Assembly (NCBI RefSeq): GCF_000586555.1
Contig: NZ_AZUC01000009.1
Location: forward strand, 124,001-188,000
DNA from: Sporosarcina sp. D27
Lineage (GTDB): Bacteria; Bacillota; Bacilli; Bacillales_A; Planococcaceae
Length of the DNA: 64,000 bases
Direction of reading: 5' to 3'
Position 1 is the stretch's first letter. Every line of letters starts with the position of its first letter. Below are positions 14,640 through 22,515 of this stretch, one piece after another. The translations under genes and the position numbers were made by a program. The notes beneath the pieces are model-generated. The model was not told the origin of the DNA. It saw only the letters and a list, made by a program, of their open reading frames with translations, and did no database searches.

Positions 14640-15100
14640 AAAATAATTTTTAGTTTCCTTTCGGCGGCTATATTGGCAGCTACTCGGGGGAAATATAACC
14701 CATGAAGTTCCACCCCTTATGGCGCCTAATCGCATATTTTATAAGTACCTGCGTCACAAATAACTCTGTTGTTCTCCCTACTTATGCACCTTTTCTGCAA
14801 GCTAAAAGAAACTACCCTTTCGGCGGCTATATGGCCAACTAAACGCCTAAAATATAACCATTTGCGTCACGCATCCTCCCTCATAAGGTATAGCCAACTG
14901 GCGCCTTGTTAATTAAGTATCAGCGGCAATAAAGCTGTCTCTATAAGGTATAGACGCGACGACGTACTTTAATAAGGTGTCTCTATAAGGTATAGCCAAC
15001 TAACGCCCCGTAATTATAGTGTCAGCGGTAATAAACTGTCTTACTAGCGTCTATATAGCGGACTAAACGTCTTAAAGTTCGGTATCAACGTCATAAACTC
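14640..15100. repeat. Iteron-like repeat tract, candidate origin region
   Basis: No gene is seen. A motif (C)GGCGGCTATATGGCCAACT or TATAGCCAACTAACGCC recurs: 14658-14685 (diverged), 14815-14858, 14886-14908, 14984-15007 and 15050-15072, all the same way round, with a sixth copy at 16245-16276. TATAAGGTATAG and the TGTC(A)GCGG(C/T)AATAAA segments also repeat between copies. Position beside the RepL-like gene makes replication iterons a reasonable reading; operators are the alternative. Confidence 0.6.
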
Positions 15101-15106
15101 GCAACT

Positions 15107-15622
15107 TCACTTCTTCCGCACGTACGTTTCCGCAAAATACCGATCCATTTCTTCCGCCGTCATTTTTGTCGTAGTGACTGGCCCCGGCTCTTTATCGTCG
15201 TGTTCAGCAAAACGCACGCTAACGCCGTGGCCGCCTTTTTCATCGCCATCATAAGAAATCGTTTCTGTCTGCTTGCGCTTGCCCCCGATCAATGCCTCAC
15301 GTTGCTGTGCGGCCATGATCCGCTCAACCTTATCGGTCGGCTGCAAGGATTCGATACGCTGCGTTAGGTTCTGCATCGGCTTTGCGCCCCAAAACGGATA
15401 TTCGAGGTCGAGCGACTTGTAGAAATCGTACTGTGACGGCTTACGAACGATATGTGCCGTGTCTGCCGCATACTGATTGCGCTGGCGCTGCTTGCGTAGT
15501 ACGTCGCCACAGACCGTCGAGCAGGCTTTCTTATTGTTCGGGCGCGTGTTGTCGCGGAATGGTTTGCCGCAACTACCGCAAGTTTTGTTTCGTTTGTCTG
15601 TCGTGACTAGTTTCTCAATCAT
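15107..15622 (-). CDS. Zinc-finger protein, 171 aa
   Basis: Starting at ATG 15620-15622 (GGGGG 8 nt upstream), the protein begins MIEKLVTTDKRNKTCGSCG. It has a CxxC...CxxxC zinc finger (TCGSCGKPF, KACSTVCGDVL; residues 15-42) resembling finger modules that read 'C..CG..F....N..K.C...C', followed by a basic KQRQRNQ stretch. The rest is hydrophilic (IESLQPTDKVERIMAAQQRE) and unassigned. A longer start 35 codons upstream has no ribosome-binding site. DNA or RNA binding is inferred; no family name. Confidence 0.65.
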   Translation of the reverse strand: MIEKLVTTDKRNKTCGSCGKPFRDNTRPNNKKACSTVCGDVLRKQRQRNQYAADTAHIVRKPSQYDFYKSLDLEYPFWGAKPMQNLTQRIESLQPTDKVERIMAAQQREALIGGKRKQTETISYDGDEKGGHGVSVRFAEHDDKEPGPVTTTKMTAEEMDRYFAETYVRKK

Positions 15623-15670
15623 GTCGTTTTCCCCCTTGTTTGTTTTCGTGTTTTTCGCATATTTCATGGG

Positions 15671-15812
15671 CTGTAAATCGCATAGGTAAGGTGTTCCGTA
15701 AAATAATACACTGCCTTGACGTCCCAATAACGGCTAGATACACTGCCTTGACGTCCCTCTATATTTTACGTAAAAACGCAACGTATAGCGCTACAAACCG
15801 CATAGGCAAGGC
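15671..15812. repeat. Nested repeats upstream of the zinc-finger gene
   Basis: Two identical 20-bp copies, ATACACTGCCTTGACGTCCC, at 15706-15725 and 15738-15757 (32 bp apart). They lie inside a second pair, CTRYAAAYCGCATAGGYAAGG, at 15671-15691 and 15791-15811 (120 bp apart). The geometry suggests operators for the gene's own promoter or initiator-binding sites. Confidence 0.65.
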
Positions 15813-15829
15813 ATTTACACACTACATAT

Positions 15830-16369
15830 TGTGTTTATTGTAGTTTTTGTTGAGCGTTTGTCTATCTATATCAGTCTATCTTTATATCTTTTAAAACCAG
15901 CGCAAAAGTATAAGTAAGTAAGAGCGAGTTCCAAAGAGTACGCCTCAACAATAAAGTTCGATTGTTTCGGCGGATCATACGTTTTATAAGTTCCTAGCGT
16001 TCTAAGGGAATTGCAATAAACGCTGATCCCTGACGGCGCTAGCCGGAAGGTACGGTCTTGACCATATTAGTCGGAACGATAGGCGTAGACATTGACGGGG
16101 AATGTGACAGGGTACTTTCATATCGAGGACATTCCTCGTTTGACTTAGCGACGTTTTTACCCGATCTCACCTCTAAGTACAGCTGATTGCGAATAAGGGA
16201 AGTATCTTCTACTACTGTTAGATACATATTGCGATATTTAACAACCCTTTCGGCGTTTATATAGCCAACTAAACGCAATAAATATGGCATGAAGCGTCAG
16301 TCTTTCGTCATACATAAATGTTGAGTTTTGACCTCCGTTATGCTTGTACAGGAAATATCTCCCATCTTT
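15830..16369. other. Mostly non-coding tract with one iteron copy
   Basis: Only a weak leftward open frame (16227-16039, beginning MYLTVVEDTSLIRNQLYLEV) is seen; it lacks a ribosome-binding site and I do not call it. 16245-16276 holds the sixth copy of the CGGCG..TATATAGCCAACTAAACGC repeat found at 14.65-15.07 kb. Confidence 0.5.
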
Positions 16370-17242
16370 TTATTGAATTTCACTAAACACAGCGTCTAAA
16401 TAATCTCCGTTTCCAGTCACCTTGCAAAAGTCCGCGGATACTTCCTTTAGTGCTTGTACCGCTTCGCCATATTCACGCTGTGTTACCTGGTCAACGTACT
16501 GAATCGTGTCGTTATATTTAATCAGAAAGGCATGCCGTTTAATGAAGTTGCGCACAGCCATATTGAACGAAACGATTGCCGTAGTTGCGTCGGAAACGTT
16601 AGTGGCTCGAACACGGTCGTTATAATTGTCGATGTCTCCGAATTTTTCCTCGTACCTCTTGATGCGTTCAGCAACCGCGGGATCGTCTTTGACTACTTCG
16701 ACATACTCCGTCTTAACCACAACTTCCGGCTCAACATCCGTCAGCTCGTCCAACTGACGCCGTGTGATTTCTTCGCTGCGTTGCGCTGTTTCCGCTTGTG
16801 CTTCCGCCTGTTGTGCGCGTTCTTCCGCTTCCTTAGCCCGTCGTTTGTACTCCTCGATTTCCCTGCGAGACATTTCCGGAAGTGTTTTCGTTGTCCCATT
16901 CGGCAGTTCGTGTTGGATTTCGAGTTCTTCGTCGGTAAATTCTATCAATGCATTTAGGACGGTCAACGTCCCGGCCAACCGCGAACCCGGCTTCCCACTT
17001 CCGAATCGATCGAATACCCTAATAAATGTACTGGCGTGTCGGCGCGAAATCCCCAACTCCTTCGTACAATAAGCGTCCCATCCGCCTTTCTGTTCGACTA
17101 ACTTATTTTCCCTAACGTGCTTCAATCGCTCACCTACCCGGAAAATACTGTCGCTAATACCTTGTAGGTCGATTCGTATTTCCGCCGTGATTACGTTTAT
17201 GTCCGAGGATAGTTTGTGGTGTTGGTTCGTAATAATATCCAT
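16370..17242 (-). CDS. DUF3102-like coiled-coil protein, 290 aa
   Basis: The N-terminal third (INVITAEIRIDLQGISDSIF, VGERLKHVRENKLVEQKGGW, LGISRRHASTFIRVF) fits the DUF3102 pattern: a helix, R(I/L)KH.KE, W..W..EL and an S...A..FI recognition-like helix. A long Glu/Arg coiled coil (about 125-165, RREIEEYKRRAKEAEERAQQ) and a helical C-terminal domain follow. DUF3102 proteins are found on Firmicute plasmids and integrative elements; DNA binding near replication or partition functions is likely but not proven. GGGGGAG precedes the ATG. The four 200-bp repeats upstream (17.27-17.93 kb) may be its targets. Confidence 0.65.
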   Translation of the reverse strand: MDIITNQHHKLSSDINVITAEIRIDLQGISDSIFRVGERLKHVRENKLVEQKGGWDAYCTKELGISRRHASTFIRVFDRFGSGKPGSRLAGTLTVLNALIEFTDEELEIQHELPNGTTKTLPEMSRREIEEYKRRAKEAEERAQQAEAQAETAQRSEEITRRQLDELTDVEPEVVVKTEYVEVVKDDPAVAERIKRYEEKFGDIDNYNDRVRATNVSDATTAIVSFNMAVRNFIKRHAFLIKYNDTIQYVDQVTQREYGEAVQALKEVSADFCKVTGNGDYLDAVFSEIQ

Positions 17243-17267
17243 AAATATCTCCCCCTGTACTTGTTAT

Positions 17268-17990
17268 AACGTTTGGATACGTAAGACTCGGAGTTATTTC
17301 GTAAATTCTTTTTAAACTATTTCTGTCCCTACTACCTAATACATAAATCGAGCTACCTTCTTATATACAGACACAATGAAATCTGCACACTTTTCTTAAC
17401 TTCTTCCCCTACTATCTATTCCCCATAAAAGTGCAGAATTGCGACATTCATTATCACGCTTCTAATTGTTACATCGTTTCATACTCACAAATTGGGAGTT
17501 TTCCCGTGAATTTTTCTAAACCATTTCAGCTTATATTGTAGAAGGGGACGCTACTCCCGAATTTGCGACATCGAAAGGCTATTTATTTTACCTCTTATTA
17601 AGAGAAGGGGACGGATACACTTCGAATTGGGACAACAAAACGAAAATATTTTCAATATCTACTTACACTATCGTTTGAAATAGTTAGGTGCGGAGTGATT
17701 CCGTGAATTCTCTTAAACTATTTTCACTCCTACTAGGATAGAGACAGCAGCGGTATTCGTTATAGGACATAACTTGTAAAAATTATTCCTTCCTACTACC
17801 CAATGTATAAATAAAATTGATATTCGGACCACGTAAATTGAATAACTTTTGTTCCCTACTGATATATACGTTTGAAATCTGCAAGTTCGGAGTTATTTCG
17901 TAAATTCTTTTAAACTATTTCCACAGGGCTAACCGTTCCTACTCTACTTAGACACTAACGTTGTAAGTTAGGACCAAGAATCATATTTTG
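17268..17990. repeat. Four diverged copies of a 55-bp unit at about 200-bp spacing
   Basis: Each unit reads CGTTTGRAA, exactly 10 further bases, then (C/T)GGAGTNATTYCGTRAATTC, then TTTAAACTATTT. Cores start at 17289, 17494, 17691 and 17888 (205, 197, 197 bp apart), and the CGTTT half starts 19 bp before every core. CCCTACTA/TAGTAGGG motifs recur between the units on the same strand. No gene is present. Candidate centromere-like, origin or multi-operator array for the adjacent DUF3102 protein. Confidence 0.7.
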
Positions 17991-18500
17991 GGACGCGGCT
18001 GCGTAATTTCTTTTCCGGAAACTTTCGCGCCCTCACTGTATACTACGTACGAGAAATCGCTGTTCGGAGTTTTAGCGCAAAATAAAAAGAACGAGTTTAG
18101 CTCCCCGTCCTTTTCTTTCGTGTATGTGAGAGTCTTGTCATCATTGTTTAGTAATAGAGTTGTGTTTTTATACGTCTACTACACCGTACTGACTCTAAAA
18201 CAAGCGTGTAAATGGGCGGTGAGCATCGTATAACCACGTAACGCCTTGAAGCTCGCTTTATCAACTGCCTTTACGCCTGTAATTCCGATATATACGTCCG
18301 TTGTACATTGCTCCACCAAGGAAGTTCAGCGATCGAATTCCATCTTTCAACTAGCGGGACTAAAGGCAAAAATCGTTTTATCCTATTCTTTAATATCTTT
18401 ATTGTATTTGATTTACTTTAAGAAGTGTCTCGAGAGTAGATAGGCCATCAGTCACCAATTAATAATTCATCCCATATGATAGCGATAAGAATGAAAAATA
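17991..18500. other. Intergenic DNA before the ferritin-like gene
   Basis: No supported gene. A weak hairpin (AAAGAACGAG / CTCCCCGTCCTTT) with T runs at 18083-18117 could be a terminator. The open frames here lack ribosome-binding sites. Composition shifts to more AT-rich toward 18500. Confidence 0.4.
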
Positions 18501-18516
18501 TTTAAGGGGGAAAAAG

Positions 18517-19224
18517 GTGTACTATTTAGGTAACTGTATGTATCAAGGATACGATCCAGAAGCATTTCAAAAGTCATTATCATTGATGGTTGAAGCAGTT
18601 CAGGGAGAAAAGGAAGACCGGCTCTTTTATGAGTACTTAATATCTGTTGCTCCGACGCAGACAGATAAAGAAATAATTTCATCCATTCGAGATGATGAGA
18701 TTAGACATAATTTAATGTTTAAGAAAATGTATAAATATTTTACTGGTCAAGATGTAATGGACGTAACTGAAGAGACTTTTAAGAAACCAGCATCCTATAC
18801 AGACGGAATTCAGCAAGCTCTTTTTGGCGAGTTAAAAGCAGTAGAAAAGTATAGAGAAATACGAAAAGGTCTTCCGGATCGTCATAATCGAGATTTAGTA
18901 TTTGAAATATTAACTGATGAACTTAAGCATGCTGCAAAATATAACTTTCTCTACACGGAAAATCGGACGAATGGTCATTTGCAAAGTGATCCAAATACCG
19001 AAAAAACTCCTGACGATTGGATTAAATACACAGAGTTTTTAGTCGAAAAGGCGCAAGAAGATGTGAAAAATGGTATTAATTTAACACACATTTTTCAAGA
19101 GTTTATCTTGATGGGGGTACTTGTGGGTAAAGGGTATTCACCTACGCAAGCGTATGAAACTGTGGAAGCTTGGGAGCGAACCGGAGAATCTGAATTGTTA
19201 CAGGAGAGTAAGAAAATGACTTGA
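18517..19224 (+). CDS. Ferritin-like (rubrerythrin superfamily) cargo protein
   Basis: The 235-residue protein starts at GTG 18517 behind GGGGG. It contains two ferritin-like four-helix segments: residues about 15-85 (EAFQKSLSLMVEAVQGEKED, ISSIRDDEIRHNLMFKKMYK with the DEIRH metal motif) and about 100-150 (ALFGELKAVEKY, ILTDELKHAAKYNFLY with a DELKH motif). The pair of Glu and (D/E)E..H motifs supports a di-iron site. It is rightward, AT-rich and unlike the rest of the element, so it is probably acquired cargo with a stress or metal role. A different ferritin-like protein is encoded in the chromosome at 62396-62788. Confidence 0.8.
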   Translation: MYYLGNCMYQGYDPEAFQKSLSLMVEAVQGEKEDRLFYEYLISVAPTQTDKEIISSIRDDEIRHNLMFKKMYKYFTGQDVMDVTEETFKKPASYTDGIQQALFGELKAVEKYREIRKGLPDRHNRDLVFEILTDELKHAAKYNFLYTENRTNGHLQSDPNTEKTPDDWIKYTEFLVEKAQEDVKNGINLTHIFQEFILMGVLVGKGYSPTQAYETVEAWERTGESELLQESKKMT

Positions 19225-19760
19225 AATTTCTTTTGAGGAAACGGATTACAACGGATGCTTAGTTGAAGAACCATCTTCCTTTACACGGTAGCTAGTTCAT
19301 ATCAAGTAATGCTTCTGTGAATACTTTTAATGATTACCTATCACTTTTAAGTTATTAATTTTAAAATCTATTTGCGTGGTTCAGCTATTGAGAGCGATTA
19401 TTGAATAAAGATTTTCAAATGCCTTTGTAGTTGCTTAGCTCAAACTGCTAACTACATTCTATTTCAACGATTCTATTCCATATTTCACTCGAAAATATTT
19501 TCCACTTCCGTTTTTTCGCGTAAACAAAAAAGAAGAACGGAGTTGGCGCCCCGTTCTTCTTTTCTCGTTGACCTATTAGGCTTTTGGCTGACACCGCCCC
19601 GGGTCGTTCAGTTACGGCGTCATTTAACATACAACGATTTGGCGCTCGCGTACGCACCATAGTATTTGGCTGCTGCGCTTGGTCCTCCGTTATTACGAAC
19701 ACAAACGCCATTTAATGAGCCTAGCGGTGAGAAACACTAGGCGACAGCACCAAATCAGTA
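19225..19760. other. Non-coding stretch with a bidirectional terminator
   Basis: A hairpin AAGAAGAACGG / CCGTTCTTCTT at 19529-19561 has T runs on both strands. An open frame through it (19711-19448, minus) translates the terminator itself and is not called. GCCTAG / CTAGGC forms another short hairpin at 19720-19743, just after the 19761 gene. Confidence 0.55.
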
Positions 19761-20123
19761 TTACATTACATCATTAATCGTTATGTTTACGTTGAGCGTC
19801 CGGTCATAGTCGGACGTCCTTTTGATTGCCTTGCCTCTCCGATGTTTAAACTTCTCCACGCTTTCGCGCAAACTCCTTTCAATTACGTCTATATGATAGA
19901 GTTCTTGCTTCACCGTGCGACGTTTAATGAGGATATTCTGCAATGCAACCAAATACTCGAATGATTCGGCTGGTGATATGACTTGTTTTTCTAGTTCGTG
20001 ATAATAAGCACTCAACGCTTTATCGTAGATAGAAACCTGCTTTATCAGTCGTTGACGCGTGTTTCTAGTTTCAGAATACAAGTCTAGGAGACGTTTTGCG
20101 TAACCATCGTGAAGATTAGTCAT
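19761..20123 (-). CDS. Hypothetical helical protein, 120 aa
   Basis: Starting MTNLHDGYAKRLLDLYSETR at ATG 20121-20123, with GAGGTGG 5 nt upstream. Long amphipathic helices (about 10-105) and a basic KHRRGKAIKRTS stretch precede a beta-like tail. No family recognised. The start overlaps the stop of the 20120 gene (ATGA), so both belong to the early-type leftward operon under the repeated operators. Confidence 0.6.
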   Translation of the reverse strand: MTNLHDGYAKRLLDLYSETRNTRQRLIKQVSIYDKALSAYYHELEKQVISPAESFEYLVALQNILIKRRTVKQELYHIDVIERSLRESVEKFKHRRGKAIKRTSDYDRTLNVNITINDVM

Positions 20124-20350
20124 ATTGCCACCTCGACCGTTTGACGTGTAATGCAACGCGTATTACGATCAGTCAGTATTTTTACGAGTTGAGCACCGTT
20201 AATTTCCGCACAACCTAGGACAACGTTTGGGCTCGCGACTGCGATTCCGTGAAGTATATCCGGTGATACGTTGTAAGTTGCGCCAGTGTCTACGAGTGTC
20301 ACGTTAAACCAACCTACGATAGTCTTTGTAAACGAAATTTGAATAGTCAT
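20120..20350 (-). CDS. Hypothetical protein, 76 aa
   Basis: MTIQISFTKTIVGWFNVTLV... is a small, mostly beta protein with a cysteine in VVLGCAEINGAQ. ATG 20348-20350 has a GGAGG site; in-frame upstream codons lie within the promoter. First gene after the operator-controlled leftward promoter; no family recognised. Confidence 0.6.
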   Translation of the reverse strand: MTIQISFTKTIVGWFNVTLVDTGATYNVSPDILHGIAVASPNVVLGCAEINGAQLVKILTDRNTRCITRQTVEVAI

Positions 20351-20373
20351 TTTGAATATCCTCCTTATAATTT

Positions 20374-20488
20374 GCATACTATAGTGTGCAACTTGTAACT
20401 CAATAATAACCACTATAGTGTGCAATGTCAACACTTTAAAAGAATATTTTTAAAAATATAGCACACCATAGTGTTTATTAGATATAAT
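20374..20488. promoter_or_regulatory. Divergent promoter-operator region of the XRE switch
   Basis: Leftward promoter: TTGACA (20426-20431), 17 nt, TATTAT (20403-20408). Rightward -10: TATAAT (20483-20488). Operators: CACTATAGTGTGCA at 20411-20424, inside the leftward spacer; ACTATAGTGTGCA at 20378-20390, just downstream; and the related GCACACCATAGTGT at 20461-20474, in the rightward spacer. Three sites covering both promoters are the layout of a small repressor switch, most simply bound by the adjacent XRE protein. Confidence 0.8.
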
Positions 20489-20519
20489 TATCAGTAGATA
20501 CTAATGGGAGGTAATAAAA

Positions 20520-20741
20520 ATGATCATTATTAAATTAGCAGCAAAGATGAAAGAAGAAGGTTACAACATCAGCACACTGGCGATTGCTGCAGGACTTCAT
20601 CGAAACGGCATTTCTAAAATACTTAACGGAAAGAATAACGGGATTGAATACGATACTCTAAGCAAACTTTGCGCAGCACTAAAGTGTAACGTACAAGATA
20701 TTATTGAATTTGTAGAAGATGAAAACTCGATACAAGAATAA
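20520..20741 (+). CDS. XRE-family HTH repressor, 73 aa
   Basis: MIIIKLAAKMKEEGYNISTL... carries the Cro/CI fold of the YozG/'HTH_26' type: AIAAGLHRNGISKILNGKNN is the helix-turn-helix and YDTLSKLCAALKCNVQDIIEF the closing helices. GGGAGG lies 8 nt upstream of the ATG. It is divergent from the 20350 gene across a region with three operators, so autoregulation and repression of the leftward genes are inferred. Confidence 0.88.
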   Translation: MIIIKLAAKMKEEGYNISTLAIAAGLHRNGISKILNGKNNGIEYDTLSKLCAALKCNVQDIIEFVEDENSIQE

Positions 20742-20755
20742 CAAAACACAAACTA

Positions 20756-20787
20756 AGCCCTAGCGATTAAATCTGCTGGGGCTTTTT
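20756..20787 (+). terminator. Terminator of the XRE gene
   Basis: AGCCCTAGC-GATTAAATCT-GCTGGGGCT followed by TTTTT on the plus strand, 15 nt after the stop. Confidence 0.85.
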
Positions 20788-20894
20788 AACGTCCTAGTTT
20801 CCACCAGAGCAAAAGCGCGACAGGAAACGGTGGAACTCCGTAAATAAAAAAGACCTCACAGCATCATGCCGCAAAAGTCCTCGTCTTTGTTCAT

Positions 20895-21380
20895 TTATAC
20901 ACCAAGTAATTGACTCTTCTTAGCATCAAAATCCTCCTGTGAAATAATACCGTCGTCTAACAGCACCTTAAACTTACGGATTTCTGTAGCGGCGTCAAGC
21001 ATCGGTTCTGCTACTGCGTCACTAGTCTTCGATTTTCCGATTTGAGAACTTACATACTCGATGAATTCTGCATACTGGCCTTTATTTATCATGCCCATTT
21101 CGGCTTTATTTCCAGATGCTATGATATTGATTTTATGTCCTAATGCCCCTTTTCCTGTTTCAATGCTTGAAATATTAGAAAGCGGGAAAGACTCGGTGTC
21201 AAATCCAAATGATTTTTTACAATAAAAGAATACTTGCCTCTCAGTTGCAATGAAGACGCCATTTCGAAGTGTACTTTTCCCCATAATCTCCGACTTAAAG
21301 GCACCGAATACCCAATATTTAACCTCTTCTCCATTAAGGTGTTCTTGCGCAAGCTTAACTAGCTTTTCGGGCTTCGCCAT
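20895..21380 (-). CDS. bPH-SHOCT protein (YokE-like), 161 aa
   Basis: Residues about 15-110 form a bacterial PH-like domain (WVFGAFKSEIMGK, NGVFIATERQVFFYCKK, FDTESFPLSNISSIETGKG). Residues 130-161 form a SHOCT motif (IRKFKVLLDDGIISQEDFDA, KKSQLLGV). This combination is seen in proteins carried by SP-beta-like and other Bacillales prophages; the role is unknown, possibly oligomer scaffolding. GGAGG precedes the ATG. It stands alone, with about 200 bp of non-coding DNA on its right side. Confidence 0.82.
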   Translation of the reverse strand: MAKPEKLVKLAQEHLNGEEVKYWVFGAFKSEIMGKSTLRNGVFIATERQVFFYCKKSFGFDTESFPLSNISSIETGKGALGHKINIIASGNKAEMGMINKGQYAEFIEYVSSQIGKSKTSDAVAEPMLDAATEIRKFKVLLDDGIISQEDFDAKKSQLLGV

Positions 21381-21580
21381 AAACTTACCTCCATATATTT
21401 GTTTTACTAATAATGTATCATAATTGTCAGAAGCTAGAAAGCCTTAATACAAAATATTCTTTGTTTTCAATCATGAATTACTCATTTAAATTTTCACGAT
21501 GAATTTTTCTCTCACGTTTCCAGCAATCCTCGATGAACTTGGCGATTCACAGTCCTTCGCCTTTAGATTAGATACAGACG

Positions 21581-22351
21581 TCACAAATTAAATGTCGCAC
21601 GTCCCCTATCAATAAGCCATAAACGACGTGCCGTACGCTTAGTGGCTTCGTAAATTACAGCGTCAAGTGATCTCACCTTACCTCGTTTCCAAGCGGAAAG
21701 CACGCTCATAAGCGCCTTGTTGTATTCGTACTCGTCGGATTCGAACGTCAGTAATCGATTTATCGAAGCTTTTGCACGAAGCATCACGCCGTAAAGACGG
21801 TGAATTGCGGAAGCATCGAAGAATATTTCTAGTGTTTCTGCGATGTCGGTCGGTATTTTGGCGAGCAATCCCCGTTTGATTACGTCCGATTCTGTGGATA
21901 ATTGCGATTTAGCCGTATCTGTTGTATTACTAGGTTTATTGTTTTTAAGAGTAATAGGTTCGGTTGCCTTTTTGGTCGCTTCAGCCGTCGCTGTTGTTGT
22001 GTTTTCCGGTAATGTACGGGTGGACGCTGACGGGTGGACAATACGATAAATATTCGCACCATTACCGCCCGCTACGCTGCGCATAAACTCGAGGCGTTCG
22101 ATCATTCCTAGTTCAATAAGTTTAGCGATTGCACGTCGGATCGTGCGACTCGTCTTACCGATAGCTTTGGCGATGGTGTCCGACTTCAAATGTGCCACAC
22201 CGGGAAATTTAACGGCGTAACGTGAAAGCATGAGAAAAATACTGCGCTCTGTTTCGTTGAGGGCGAAGTTATTACGTTCTATATGTATATCGATTGCATC
22301 GTTTAGTTCGTTTTTACTTTCGAATGTTTGATACTCTGCGAGGTAATTCAT
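21581..22351 (-). CDS. Winged-helix protein (replication/regulation type), 256 aa
   Basis: The N-terminal domain (ALNETERSIFLMLSRYAVKF, GVAHLKSDTIAKAIGKTSRT, IRRAIAKLIELGMIERL; about 35-105) is a winged helix common on Bacillus plasmids and islands. A Thr/Lys-rich linker (about 115-160) and a helical C-terminal domain with basic Arg residues (KRTARRLWLIDRGRATFNL) follow. The layout resembles initiator or DnaD-like proteins, but no specific family was identified. Start chosen at ATG 22349-22351 with GGAG about 9 nt upstream; an in-frame start 13 codons earlier is possible. A candidate small RNA starts immediately upstream in the opposite direction. Confidence 0.65.
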   Translation of the reverse strand: MNYLAEYQTFESKNELNDAIDIHIERNNFALNETERSIFLMLSRYAVKFPGVAHLKSDTIAKAIGKTSRTIRRAIAKLIELGMIERLEFMRSVAGGNGANIYRIVHPSASTRTLPENTTTATAEATKKATEPITLKNNKPSNTTDTAKSQLSTESDVIKRGLLAKIPTDIAETLEIFFDASAIHRLYGVMLRAKASINRLLTFESDEYEYNKALMSVLSAWKRGKVRSLDAVIYEATKRTARRLWLIDRGRATFNL

Positions 22352-22402
22352 AGTAAACGGCTCCATTCCGAAGCCCCTAAATGTGCGCACTCAAATAGAC
22401 GT

Positions 22403-22431
22403 TTGATATTCCGCTTTTTTTGCAGTATACT
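22403..22431 (+). promoter_or_regulatory. Promoter of the candidate small RNA
   Basis: TTGATA (22403-22408), 17 nt, TATACT (22426-22431) on the plus strand. No coding gene follows before the terminator at 22479-22515. Confidence 0.75.
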
Positions 22432-22437
22432 AACGTC

Positions 22438-22515
22438 ATACTTTAATTTCGTTAAGTCCCGTTGGCGCGGGCATGAGTACGTCCTTTCCGCTTTATTGCG
22501 GTTGGGGCGTTTTTT
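22438..22515 (+). ncRNA. Candidate small RNA, about 78 nt
   Basis: A near-consensus promoter is followed about 45 nt after its predicted start by an intrinsic terminator, ACGTCC-TTT-CCGC-TTTATT-GCGG-TT-GGGGCGT then TTTTT, with no reading frame between. A second hairpin, CCCG/CGGG around 22458-22471, lies in the body. The RNA would point toward the 3' end of the integrase gene, overlapping its last two bases, and away from the winged-helix gene. Name and function unknown; an antisense or trans-acting regulator is possible. Confidence 0.6.

Noticed and set aside
14658-15072. CRISPR array
   Set aside because: Repeats are diverged, unequal in length and spacing, and no cas genes exist in the window.
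16039-16290. Leftward 83-residue reading frame
   Set aside because: No ribosome-binding site and it overlaps an iteron-like repeat; too weak to call, though a short protein cannot be excluded.
19448-19711. Leftward 87-residue reading frame
   Set aside because: It translates through a terminator hairpin, has no ribosome-binding site and shows no domain.
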